Origin: Termitomyces sp. T153
Lineage: Eukaryota > Basidiomycota > Agaricomycetes > Agaricales > Lyophyllaceae
Assembly (NCBI GenBank): GCA_018296165.2
Contig: JACKQL020000123.1
Location: 1-64,000 of the forward strand
Direction: 5' to 3'
DNA length: 64,000 nt
Part shown: positions 1 to 10,487 of the stretch, one piece after another
How positions within the stretch are numbered: the first letter of the stretch is position 1
How the letters are laid out: each line of letters opens with the position of its first letter
Position numbers and translations under genes: made by a program
The notes under the pieces: generated by a model
Seen by the model: only the letters and a program-made list of their open reading frames with translations
The model's database searches: none
Told to the model about the DNA's origin: nothing

Positions 1-293
1 ATTCTAGAACCCCAGAGATCTCCAGAGAACTGTGGAGTTCTCTGTATTACCTCAGCAATCATTGCTCTAGGGTTAGAAGCAGCTCTGGTCTTCTGTACAG
101 TAGTTCCCATGCCTCTGCCATCTGCTGATGCACCATGCCAAGCAGTGGGGATCCTTGAACTTGTTCTCTTTGGATTCCCCTCTGCTAGGTGATTAGTCAC
201 TGATTGTATCATTGTCTACTCCACTAATATACTTTGGATTCCCCTCTACTAGCTGTGTGACTCCAACCCACTGCTCTGGAGGATGCCCTTACA
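1..293 (+). repeat. 5' LTR of A1 (partial)
   Basis: This matches the 3' LTR at 5660-6089 almost base for base from its first base and ends in the same CCCTTACA. The start of the LTR is outside the window. No TGG-type tRNA primer site follows; the bases after the LTR are GCAGAACAAGTCTCC, also seen beside the LTR of A4. Confidence 0.88.
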
Positions 294-399
294 GCAGAAC
301 AAGTCTCCTAAAACTGGTCTGGAAGCCCCTCATAGCCACAAGGAACCTCCAAGCCACTATCCATCACTTCCCCACCAGGATTAAACACCATGGAGTTCT

Positions 400-1620
400 A
401 TGCCTCAGCTTGCCAACTCAGACATATCTTTGGAGGCCCCAGCCCTGCAGGACAAAGCCTGGACTTGCCTGCTACACTTAGAAACCCAGGTGCAATTAAT
501 GCAATCATCTCTCACCCACCATACAACCAAACTCTCTACTCTCCATCAAACTACAGATCTCATCTCCCAACTGCTCCAGGTGCTTCTCAAATGCCCAACT
601 CCTACCTCCACACCTTCCCAAACTGCAGAACCAGCCATGACCATGTCTGCACCCATCTCTGCAGCTCTGGTGACCCTACAGCTGCAGATTCTGCAACCTG
701 TGCTACCAAACACATATGATGGTGCCTGCTCTGGTGGGGAGCAATTCCTGCAGTCCTGCCTCACCTATATCCACCTCAGTAGGAATGCCTTTGACTCCAA
801 TGCATTGAAAATAGCCTGGGTGCTGTCATACATGAGGACTGGACATGCTTCTACCTATGTGCTGTGAGTCTTCTGTCACTCCAGAGGTGTTGGAAGTTTT
901 CCAGACTGGGCCACCTTTGAGAAGGACTTCCATGCAGAGTTTTTTCTGTGAGATCCTGCCAAGACTGCAGCCTTGATACTACATAATAGGGAGCAATACA
1001 GGCAAGGAAAGTGTATGCTGAATGAGTACATTAACTCATTCCAGGCTCTGGGTGCACAGGCTACTTACTCTGATGGCCTTCAATTATGCCTCACCTTCAA
1101 GAATGGCTTGCACCCTGCACTGGTGGAATGCATTAACAATCTGGCAGAGGGTCACCCCAACAATGAAAAAATTGTGTTGTGGTATGAGGTGGCCCAGGAC
1201 CAATGGCAACTCATGGAGATCCAGAGGGAGCTCTGCTGTCCACATTCCATGCTGCACCCAGCTCTGACCAGCAATTTCCACCACCCCTTACCTGCTTGCC
1301 CAATGCCAGCCCTTACTTCTGCCATCCCTGCAGCCTGCCTCCTGCCACCAGAGATCCCTATGGATGTGGACACTGCCAGATAGCTCTGTGCTGCCCTGCT
1401 GCTGTGCTAAAGATGCCAGAAGCCCAGGCACTTTGCACAGCACTGCCCCCTGGGCCTGGAGGTATGTTACCTTTCCACAGTGGAGCAGGAGGAACTCCTC
1501 CTACAGCTGCTGGCCACAAAGGATGCTGCTGGAGCTCTGCCATTTGACAAGCCTACATCAGAGTTGACCCCAGAGGAGATCAGCACATGTGCATCCCCAG
1601 AGCTGGAGGAGGATTTTTAG
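400..1620 (+). pseudogene. gag of A1 (stops in one frame)
   Basis: A single frame from the ATG at 400 runs to a stop at 1618-1620, broken by stops near 865, 949, 1381 and 1408 with no frameshift needed. The N-terminal half has the coiled, Gln/Leu-rich start typical of chromovirus Gag. The middle (EQFLQSCLTYIHLSRNAF, then a stretch about 320 bases on with LNEYINSFQALG) is the Retrotrans_gag capsid region. The zinc knuckle near 1410-1455 has lost part of its CCHC pattern, whereas copy A4 keeps it. Gag would form the particle that packages the RNA. This copy cannot be translated in full. Confidence 0.85.
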
Positions 1621-1699
1621 TTGAGTGGTAGATGAGGTGTATACCTCTGTTGCTGGGTGCTAACAGGTTCTCATATCTGTTGATAGAAAATAAAACTGC

Positions 1700-4600
1700 C
1701 TTTTCCAATGCCCTTCATTCTGAGACAGAAGAACCTCAACATCCTCCTTCAGACATACAAATACCAATCCTGGAGCCTCTAACAAGCCCCCCAACATCTC
1801 TGAGGGTCTGCTGGCACAGCCCCACCTAGGCATGTCAAATGCCCCAACAGTATGTGATGGCTTCTAGCCCATTCACTAACTCTCTACATCTCAATGTGGA
1901 GATTGAGATGACAGACACCCAGCAAACCTGTAAAGTCACAGCCCTTCTGGATAGCAGAGTAACAGGGCTGTTCCTGGACTTGTAGTTTGTCAAATGCTAT
2001 GGCCTGACCATGCAGCCCCTCTCCAAACCCCTTCCAGTCTACAACATTGATGGTACACCTAATGAAGCAGGCACCATCAGCTCTGTGGTCAACCTGGTCC
2101 TCTGCTATAAGAATTATGTGGAGTGCACCATCTTTGCTGTCACCAGCTTGGGTGGGCAGAATATGATTCTTGGTTTTACATGGCTCTGTGAGCACAACCC
2201 CAAGGTTGATTGGACTAAAGGAGAGGTAACCATGAGCAGATGCCCCTAGAAGTGCTCCACCTGTGCTGCAGAGAACAGGGAGGAGTGCTGGGCCCAAGCT
2301 TAAGAGCATCCTGCCATCCATACATGTCATGCCAGGCCTCTCCCCTTCACCAATCTAGACCTTGTGGATCTCCCACCTCTGGCATTTCCTGGTAGAGAGG
2401 CCCTCTATGAGGATGACCAGAGCAGTGGCAGAGCCTCAGAAGAGGAGTGCAGAGGGGAGTTTGGTGGCAAACATGAGCTGGAGCTCCCAGATGAAGCAGT
2501 AGAAGTGGGGGATTGGATCTATGCTACTACCATACACCTGCTGCCCTTCATTGTGGAGATCTGGGCTAGCCAGACCATGTTCCAGTGGCTGGCCCAGGTG
2601 TTTATTGCTAATGCCATGCCCCAAGAGTTCTGGGATGTAGTACCCCCCTACCTCCATGCATTTGAGGATGTGATCTCCAAAGCCTCATTTGACTCACTTC
2701 CAGAGTGCAAGAGGTGGGACCATGCCATTGAACTGCTGCCAGATTCCACACTTTCCAGCTGTAAGGTCTACCTGCTTGTGCTCAGGGAGCAGGACAAGCT
2801 CAATGCATTTCTGCAAGAAAACCTGGACTCAGGTCATATCTACCCTTCCAAGTCTCCAATAGCTTCTCTGGTCTTCCTCATCAAGAAGAAGGATGGCTTG
2901 CTCCAACTGGTTCAGGACTGCTGAGTTCTCAGCCATGATGGTGAAGAACCATTACCCCCTTTCCCTCATCTCCAAGCTCATCAACAACCTCTATGGTGTG
3001 CAATACTTCACTAAACTGGATGTCTGGTGGGGTTACAGCAATGTGCACATCCAGGAAGGAGACAAGTGGAAGGCCACCTTCCAGGCCAACCAGGGATTGT
3101 TTGAGCCACTCATTATGTTCTTCAGACTCACCAACAGCCCCACCACCTTCCAGACCATGATGAACAACATCTTCTGAGATCTCATAGCAGAGAGCATAGT
3201 GTGTGTATACCTTGACAACATCCTCATCTATACCAAAATGCAAGAGAAACACTGTTGGATCACCCACCTCATCCTGGAACACCTCTGCCAGCACCAGCTC
3301 TACTTCAAACTAGAGAAGTGCAAGTTTGAACAGACCTGGATGAAGTACCTTGGCCTTATCATCTTGCACAGAGCCATGGAGATGGACCCAGTGGAGGTAG
3401 CAGGTGTGGCAGAGTGGCTGAGGCTCAAGAACAAGAAGGAGGTGCAGGCATTACTTGGTTTTGCAAACTTCTACCAGAGATTCATCCAGAACTTCTCACA
3501 CCACACCCATCCACTATTTGACCTCACTAGATAGGATGTTATGTGGAGTTGGGGACCTCTGGAGCAGCTGGCCTTTGACACTCTCAAGCATGCCATGACC
3601 TCTGGACCCATCCTCCTCTTCCCAGATGACAACTCTCCCTTCTGGATAGAAGTCAACAGCTCCAACTTTGCCACTGGGGCTGTGCTCTCATAGCAACTGC
3701 TGGAGGACAGGAAGTGGCATCTAGTGGCCTTTTACTCCAAGAGCCTAAACACAGTGGAGCAAAACTATGAGATCCATGACAAGGAGATGCTGGCCATCAT
3801 CCAGTCATTTGAGGAGTGGTGGCACTTTCTGGAAGGTGTGCAGCACAAGTTTGAGGTCTGGATAGATCACAAGAACCTTGAATACTTCTAGATGGCCAAG
3901 AAGCTCAGGCACTGACAGGCCCAGTGGTACCTCTACCTTGCCATCTTCAACTTCCCTTTGCACCACAAGCCTGGCCAGAGCATGAGAAAACCAGATGCCC
4001 TGTCCTGGAGAGTGGACCATGGCATGTAGGAGGAGGATAACAGCAACATTGTGCTCCTCCATCCTAAACTGTTCATGATCTGAGCCATGTATGGAGAGTC
4101 TAGCTGTTGAGGGAGCAGAGGTAGACATTCTCCAGGACATATGGTGGGGTAATCAGGATGGTTGGCAGGAGGAACTTGTTGCACAGGCAGCTCAGATGCT
4201 GAAGTTGGGGCATACTACGGGCCCTCCAAGACAGGATCTTGACCTTTAGAGACTGTATCTATGTGCCTAACATTCTGGAGCTCTGTTGGAGGATTATGGA
4301 GCAACACCACAACTCCCACATTGCAGAGCACCCTGGATGGTGGAAGACACTGGAGCTAGTATTGCAGAACCACTAGTGGCCCCAGATGTCCCAGTATATT
4401 GGATTCTACACTTGTAAATGCAATCTCTACCTTCAGACCAAGCCCCAATGCTGACTCTCCTATGGACAGCTACACCCACTGCCCATGCCCACAGAACAAT
4501 GGAGTGTGGCTTCCATGGACTTCATTGTAGAGCTCTCCAATGCCCACAGTTACAATGCAATCATGGTGGTGGTGGACCTGTATAGCAGGCAAGTGCACTT

Positions 4601-5565
4601 CATTCCAACTCACACCACCTGCTCTGCCATGAGCACCATGAATCTGTACTAGAGGAATGTCTGGAAGCTCCACAGCCTCTCCAACACCTACATCTCTGAT
4701 TGGGGACCACAATTTGTGGTGGACTTTACCAAGGAGCTCTACTGACTGCTTGGCATAAAGCTCTATACCTTCACTCCCTACTACCCACAGTCCAATGGCC
4801 AGACTGAACACATAAACCAGGAGTTAGAGCAGTACCTCCACTTCTTCTGCAATGAGCACCAGAACAACTAGGACAAACACCTCTCAGATGCTGAGTTCCA
4901 ATACAACAACCATGTTCACACATCCACCCAATTCTGCCCATTCTTCCTCAATACAGAACAGCATTTATGCATAGGTTTTTTACTCCAGGCCCAACCCTCA
5001 GAGAATGAGGCAGTAAACAAATTTGTGGACTGGATGAAGAGGTCACAAGAGGAGGCCCAGGCAGTGCTGGCAAAGGCAAAGGATGACATGGCATGATACT
5101 ACAACTGCAGGAAGACCCCAGAGCACAAATATCAGCCTGGAGATTGAGTCTACCTGGATGCCTCTGACATTATGACTACATGACCCTCAAAAAAGCTGTT
5201 ACACCATCAGTTGGGACCCTTCACAGTGGAACAACAAGTAGGGCCCTGAGCCTATTGACTCTGGCTCCCTGCAGGGATGCACCAGCTTCATCTGGTGTTC
5301 AATGTGGTCAAACTAACTCCAGCCCCTAAGGATCCTATTCTGGGGCAATATCTGCCACCTCTGCTAACCTCCATGCTGGTCAACAATAGCAAGGAGTATG
5401 AGGTAGAGGAAATCCTGGACAGCTGTTTATTCTAGAGATGACTACAGTGCAAGGTGAAGTGGAAAGGCTATGGGATTGAGGATATCTCCTAGGAGCTATG
5501 GGAGAATGTGCATGCCCCCAGACTCATCAAGGAGTTCCACTAGAGGCATCCAGATGCTCCATGTG
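1700..5565 (+). pseudogene. pol of A1: protease, RT, RNase H, integrase, chromodomain
   Basis: The retropepsin region (about 1930-2249) reads ALLDSRVTG, so the DSG catalytic loop is damaged; the later ILGFTWLCEHNP motif is kept. RT (about 2640-3534) has KLDVWWGYSNVHI and the active site reads YLDN (3208-3219) instead of YxDD. RNase H (about 3540-4080) keeps FYSKSLN and HHKPGQSM. Integrase (about 4250-5130) shows SMDFIVEL, SDWGPQFV and INQELEQ, the D, D and E regions. A chromodomain with VKWKGYGIED lies at about 5395-5560, which places it among the chromoviruses. Stops are frequent and the frame changes near 2900. Chromodomains are known to steer integration toward marked chromatin. Confidence 0.9.
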
Positions 5566-5659
5566 CCATACAAGGAATCTATCCTATCTTGCCAGTGGAC
5601 TGAATAATCAGGGACTTTTCTTACTCCACACATCAAGATGCCATATGCTAGAGGGGGGA

Positions 5660-6089
5660 TGATATCAGGAGACTTCCATTTCCAATCTCTGCAACTTGTT
5701 CCAGCACCTCCACAGCTTGTTCAACATTTCTGGGGCTTATTTTAGAACTCCAGAGATCTCTGGAGAACTGCAGAGTGTTCAATGTCTCTGGGGCTCATTC
5801 TAGAACCCCAGAGATCTCTGGAGAACTGTGGAGTTCTCTGTATTACCTTAGCAATTATTGTCCTAGGGTTAGGAGCAGCTCTGGTTCTCTGTACAGTAGT
5901 TCCCATGCCTCTGCTATCTGCTGATGCACTGCACTGAGCAGCAGGGATTCTTAGACTTGTTATCTTCAGATTTCCCTCTGTTAGGTGATGAGTTACTGAT
6001 TGTATTGTTGTCTACTCTGCTAATATACTTCAGATTCCCTTCTACTAGCTACATGACTCTAATTTGCTGCTCCAGAGGTTGCCCTTATA
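5660..6089 (+). repeat. 3' LTR of A1
   Basis: It starts TGATATCAGG after a GAGGGGGG purine tract and ends CCCTTATA. It is 430 bp, longer than other family A LTRs (353-370 bp), mostly because of a 57-bp tandem duplication (5719-5775 and 5776-5832). The twenty bases to 6110 separate it from the LTR of A3. Confidence 0.88.
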
Positions 6090-6109
6090 GCTCTATGACA
6101 AGTTGAAGT

Positions 6110-6462
6110 TGTAAGGAAACCCTCTGGAGGCTCTGGCTCCATCATACAACTGGCAGAGGGAGATCCAAAGAGAACAAGTCTAAGGGTTTTCAATTCCAGT
6201 GTTCAGAAAATCTACTCTAGAGCTTCTGGAAGCAACACTCAACACCAACTAAATTCAGAATCTGATCCAAAAACAGAGCTGTAAGAGTGACCTTTGGAAG
6301 CTGTGGCTCAGTCACACAACTGATAGAGGGAGATCCAAATATAATAAAAAGATAGTCCTTGGTTGAAAGTACTTGTGACCCAAAGATGGGAGATCAACAA
6401 TGATTGGTAGGCTCAGAATAAGGGCAACCCAAGGGTCTGGTAAGAGCAGTTCCCTGCTATCA
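6110..6462 (-). repeat. 3' LTR of A3
   Basis: On the minus strand it starts TGATAGCAGGG after a run of purines (AGAGGGGGGG at 6463-6472) and ends CCTTACA at 6110. It is 353 bp, exactly the length of the A2 LTR. It is more diverged from the A1 LTR than A2 or A4 are. Confidence 0.75.
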
Positions 6463-6987
6463 CCCCCCCTCTAGCATGTGGTGTCTCACCATACTGGGTA
6501 GAAAAAGTTATAAATTGCCTAGTCAGTTGCTGAGATGAGGTGAATGCCTCAAATTGCCTTTAGTGCCTGCAATAAAAGTTCTAAATCAATGCTGGTGCAA
6601 GTACATTGGCCTGTGATTCTCAAGAGATGTCCTCAATGCCATATCCCTTCCACTTCACCTTGAACTATAACTTCCCTCCAAAACACCCTGCTATTCAAAA
6701 TTTCCTGTGCCTCATACTCTTTCCCATCATTAATACCAGAATTGGTGGTGGCAGTGCCTTAGGGTGGTGGCCAGAAATAGGATCTTCTGGGGCTGGGAAC
6801 AGCTTGACAACATTGAAGACAGGGTGCACTTGACACAGGCCAGCAGGGAGCTTGAGTCAGTATGCTAAAGGCCTTACCTTCCTCTCCACTGTGAAGGGCA
6901 TAGAGTGACAAGGTGACAGCTTCTGTGATGGCCTAGTTGTCTTTGTATCCAAGCTGTTCAAGTACACATGGTTAGGCTTGTATACAG

Positions 6988-8045
6988 TGTCAGGTTCTGC
7001 TGACTATGGGGGCTCAGCTATACTGGGCAAATCCTTACTAGGTGGATGTGATGTCCTACACTGATAACTCAGTGTTTAGAAAAGGTCTAGACATTGGGGA
7101 CTTGTGAGGGTAAGCAAGAAGGAGTGATCTGAACAAGTCTGGGGTAGTCTAGAGAAGTCTAAGACAAGTTGCAGGGGAAGGGTCAGGCTTGATAAAGCAG
7201 CAGGTACAAGTCCAGAAGCAAGTATTGAGGATGTGGGGTTAACAGAGGCTACACAAGTGATGGGAGCAGAGCTGGAGCTTGATGGGGAATCAACAGATAT
7301 TGATGGGTTTTGGGGCTGAGCAAATAGCAAGGTCCAGAGTTGGTTTAAAGAATGTTTGAGGTTTGTAATTGTAAGTGTGGAGTTTGTAAAGGCATTAAGG
7401 TTGAAAGGGCTTGAACACAATAATGGGAATGGAGTCAAACAAGATGAAATGAGATTGACACAAGAACAAAAATAGATTCCAGCAGAGATACAAAACAATA
7501 ATGAGAACGATAATGGAACTGGAGACAAGACAAGACTGAGAGACTGAGATAAGACTGGGAGACTGAGAGAAAGGGAAACATAATACAGAACACAAAACAC
7601 AAGATGGAAACAATCAGAAACACATCAGGTAAGGCAATATCAAGACTAGAGTATGCGGTGGTACTCTACAACTTATATACTGACTACTGGAGAGCTGATT
7701 CTGATATGATCAATTAAGGATGTGGGCTGTCCCAGAGTTGTTGTGATGCTCTGGGGTTGGTCAGGCAAGCTAGGGAGATGAGTTGGTGATGCATGCTGGA
7801 GTCAGAAACAGTGAGGGGAGGGTCCTAGGAGCTCAGGAGAGTCAAGAGAAGCATTGATAGCTATGGAGAAGGCATTGGAGTTAGCCAGGGGGCTGTTGGG
7901 GTTTGCCAGAGAAGTTTTGAAGTTACCTGGAGTGGGCACAGAGGATGGACAAAGGTTGGAGGTGTTTGATGGGGTGTTAGAGGGAGCTCCAGAGAAGCAA
8001 GCAGGTTGAGAACAAGGTCAGGGGTCCAGCAAGCAGGTTGTAACA
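6988..8045 (-). repeat. Solo LTR of family B inside A3
   Basis: It starts TGTCAGGTTCTGC and ends GGTTGTAACA when read on the + strand; its orientation is minus by comparison with the LTRs of copy B. The flanks TACAG (6983-6987) and TACAA (8046-8050) form a 5-bp target duplication with one G-to-A difference. A3 integrase sequence continues on both sides, so this is a solo LTR left by LTR-LTR recombination. Open reading stretches inside it are not considered genes. Confidence 0.85.
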
Positions 8046-8094
8046 TACAAGGGCTAGTGTCCACAAGCAGTTATAGTACCATGCCATATCATTC

Positions 8095-8328
8095 TTTGCC
8101 TTGACCAATGCTGCCTTTACCTCCTCCTACACCTTCTTCATCCTGTCTACAAATTGATTCACTAAGTTGTTTTTTGAGAGATGTGCTTGAGGTTTGAATC
8201 CCATATAGGGCTTTGCCTTGACCAATGCTGCCTTCACCTCCTCCTGCACCTTCTTCATCCTGTCCACAAATTGATTTACCAAGTTGTTTTTTGAGAGATA
8301 TGCTTGAGGTTTGAATTCTATGCAGGGC
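8095..8328 (-). repeat. 117-bp tandem duplication in A3 integrase
   Basis: Bases 8095-8211 and 8212-8328 are near-identical direct copies, giving a doubled LSKNNLVNQFVDRMKKV stretch in frame. A1 and A2 have a single copy at this place, so the duplication arose in A3. Confidence 0.85.
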
Positions 8329-9692
8329 TGTCTGCCAGTGTCCAAGAAGAATGGAGTCATCTGAGTGGAAGAGTGAAAATAATTGTTGTACTGAAACTTG
8401 GCATCTGAAAGGAGCTTGTCCCACTCATTCTGCCTCTCATTACAAAACAGGCAGAGATAATGTTCCAGTCCTCAGTCAACACATTTTGTCTGACTATCTG
8501 GCTGAGGGTGGTAGGCAGTGATGATGTGGAGCTTCACTCCCAGCAGGCAGTACTGCTCCTAGGTGAACTCTGCTACAAACTGAGGACCTTAGTCATAGAC
8601 ATACCTATCAGACAGACCATGGAGCTTTCAAACATTCTTCTGATATAGGCTATTATCCCCTACCCCAGTGCCATGGACAGCATGCCTAGACAACATGTTT
8701 GGTTTGCCCATACTCCATCCAGGTTTGTGATGCAGCAAGAAGTCCAAGTTGGCCAGATACAAGGGCCACCAAGCTTAGCATCAATTGAGCTTCTTTGCTA
8801 TATGGAAGTACTCAATGTTTTTGTAGTCTGTCCAGACTTCAAACTTATACTGTGTGCCCTCAAGGAAATGCCACCACTTTTCAAAGGACTAAATAATGGC
8901 GAGCATTTCCTTGTCATAGATCTTGTAGTTCCATTTCACTGCATTAAGGCTCTTGGAGTAGAAGGCTAAGAAATGCCACTTGCCATCCTCTTTTGACTGC
9001 TGAGAGAGAACTACTCTGATGGCAAAGTCAAAGCTATCCACTTTGACATGGAAGGAAGAGTTATCATTGGGGAATAGGAGGACAGGTTTCAAGGTAATGA
9101 CTTGCTCAAGTGTCAAAGGCAACTTGCTGTAAGAACTCCTACTGCTGTGCTGTGTCTTTAACAGTGAAGTCTGTGTCTTCAACAGTGAAGTCAGAGAGGA
9201 GGTGGGCATGATGGGAAAAATCCTGTATCAACCTCCAGTAGTTAACAAACCCTAAAAAGGCCTGTACTTTCTTTTTTTTTCCTTGGCTGAGGACACTCTG
9301 CTATGCCTGCCATCTTAATAGGGTCCATCTCTGCCACTCCATGTGAGATGATCAAGCCTAGATATTCAACCTTGGTCTGCTCAAACTTACACTTCTTGGG
9401 CCTCAGATAGAGATGGTGTTGACAGAGGCATTTCAAGACAATGCACAGAACCTGGCAATGTTCTTCCAAGGTCTTGATGTAGATGAGGATATAGTTAAGA
9501 TACACACAAACAACACCTTCTACAATCAGATCATGGAAGATGTTGCTCATCATTGACTGAGAAGTGGTGGGGCTGTTTGTGAGACCAAAGAACATTACTA
9601 GGGGTTCAAAGAGTCCATAATTGGTTTGGAATGCTGCCTTCCACTCATCTCCTTCTTTAATGTGCACATTGTTGTAGCCCCAACAGATATCC

Positions 9693-10487
9693 TGTCACAA
9701 CCCATCTCCAAGCCCCCAGACCTCACCTTGAACCACCCCAACAGCTTGCAGTTTAACCAACACCTCCTCAAATCCTCCCTACAATCTTCATCCACCCCCA
9801 GCACCTGCTATGGAAAACCCCAATGCTTCTTCTGTAAACCCTGACACTCCTCCAGCAGGCCCCATTACTTCTCCAACCTCCACCAAACACTTGGATGCCT
9901 CCAGTGCTTTTTCCAGCCCTTGGCACCACCATGCATCATGGATGTGCATTAGGGGATCACTGCAGCCTGTACACAAGATCAGATCCAACACTCATCCAAA
10001 AGTCACATGGTCTCATGAGCCCTGCTCTCAGACCCCAGTCTTGGAGGAGGTTACTTAACCAGTATTTAAGTTGTAGAGTAATATCAGTTGCAGTAGTCTT
10101 GATGTTACTTACATTTGTACCTCATCTCCATCTGGTTGTTCCAATCACTGTCTTGTACTATTTTAATTTTATCTCATTCTTGTCTTATCTTGATCATGTC
10201 TTGTCTCAATTCTCATCTTGTTCCATCTTGTCCATCCCTCTTCTGACTTGTGTGCCTTATTTTAACACTCTATTGCCTTTCATCTCTAGTCTCTGCCTTT
10301 AGTTCCACACCTTCTCCTATAACTCCATCCACATGCTCAAACCTCATTCTACATCTGGACCAAGGACCCATTACTTTGTACCTGATATTTCATCAATCCC
10401 CAGTCCCACTCCCTTCACTATGTGATCTAAGCAGCCCTGCCTTCCTGATAGCTGCTCCTAGAACTTAGTACCTGACACTTCAGTGCT
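9693..10487 (+). repeat. C element 5' LTR, left part
   Basis: It starts TGTCACAACC directly inside A3 RT sequence and follows the family B LTR layout (a shared stretch near GTAGTCTTGATGTTAC). It stops at about 10487 where family A pol begins. Its missing 3' part is found in inverted form at 31857-32028; together the two give about 967 bp, close to the 1030 bp of the copy B LTRs. The joins are explained by an inversion. Confidence 0.75.

Larger units (their letters stand above)
1..6089 (+). mobile_element. Ty3/gypsy chromovirus, family A, copy A1 (degenerate, 5' end cut by window)
   Basis: Order on the + strand is LTR, gag, protease, reverse transcriptase, RNase H, integrase, chromodomain, LTR, the standard layout of a Ty3/gypsy chromovirus. 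The two LTRs match each other and those of copies A2, A3 and A4. A purine tract just before 5660 is the likely plus-strand primer site. Many in-frame stops and at least one frameshift near 2900 show that it is dead. CG is almost absent and the stops fit C-to-T or G-to-A decay. No target duplication can be read because the left end lies outside the window. Confidence 0.93.
6110..9692 (-). mobile_element. Family A chromovirus copy A3, 3' part, minus strand
   Basis: In minus-strand order the fragment runs RT, RNase H, integrase, chromodomain, purine tract, 3' LTR. Gag and protease are missing because the C LTR begins at 9693, inside RT. A family B solo LTR (6988-8045) interrupts the integrase C-terminus. 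About 0.6 kb between RNase H and the integrase core is also missing near 8655. Confidence 0.87.
6545..9692 (-). pseudogene. pol remnant of A3 (RT, RNase H, integrase, chromodomain)
   Basis: RT (9667-9242) has MHIKEGDEWKAAFQTNYG, and the active site reads YLNY where YxDD is expected, so both acidic residues are lost. RNase H (9209 to about 8690) keeps FYSKSLNAVKWNYKIYDKE. The integrase core resumes only at the second catalytic Asp region (about 8660-8460, GPQFVAEF), because the zinc domain and first Asp are deleted. A 117-bp tandem duplication sits at 8095-8328. After the solo LTR, 6987-6545 carries the integrase tail and a chromodomain with VKWKGYGIED. Stops occur throughout and the copy is clearly dead. 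Confidence 0.85.

Noticed and set aside
6580..6640. Possible tRNA-like stretch near GGTGCAAGTACATTGGC
   Set aside because: No cloverleaf with a proper T-arm could be drawn, and the place is explained as the A3 chromodomain end.
7076..7600. 174-codon minus-strand open frame, Leu/Ser-rich with a hydrophobic start
   Set aside because: It lies wholly inside the family B solo LTR (6988-8045), is not open in the other LTR copies, and has LTR composition.
9895..10302. Hydrophobic + strand open stretch
   Set aside because: It is part of the C element 5' LTR; the T/C-rich LTR sequence gives Leu/Phe/Ser-rich frames by composition.
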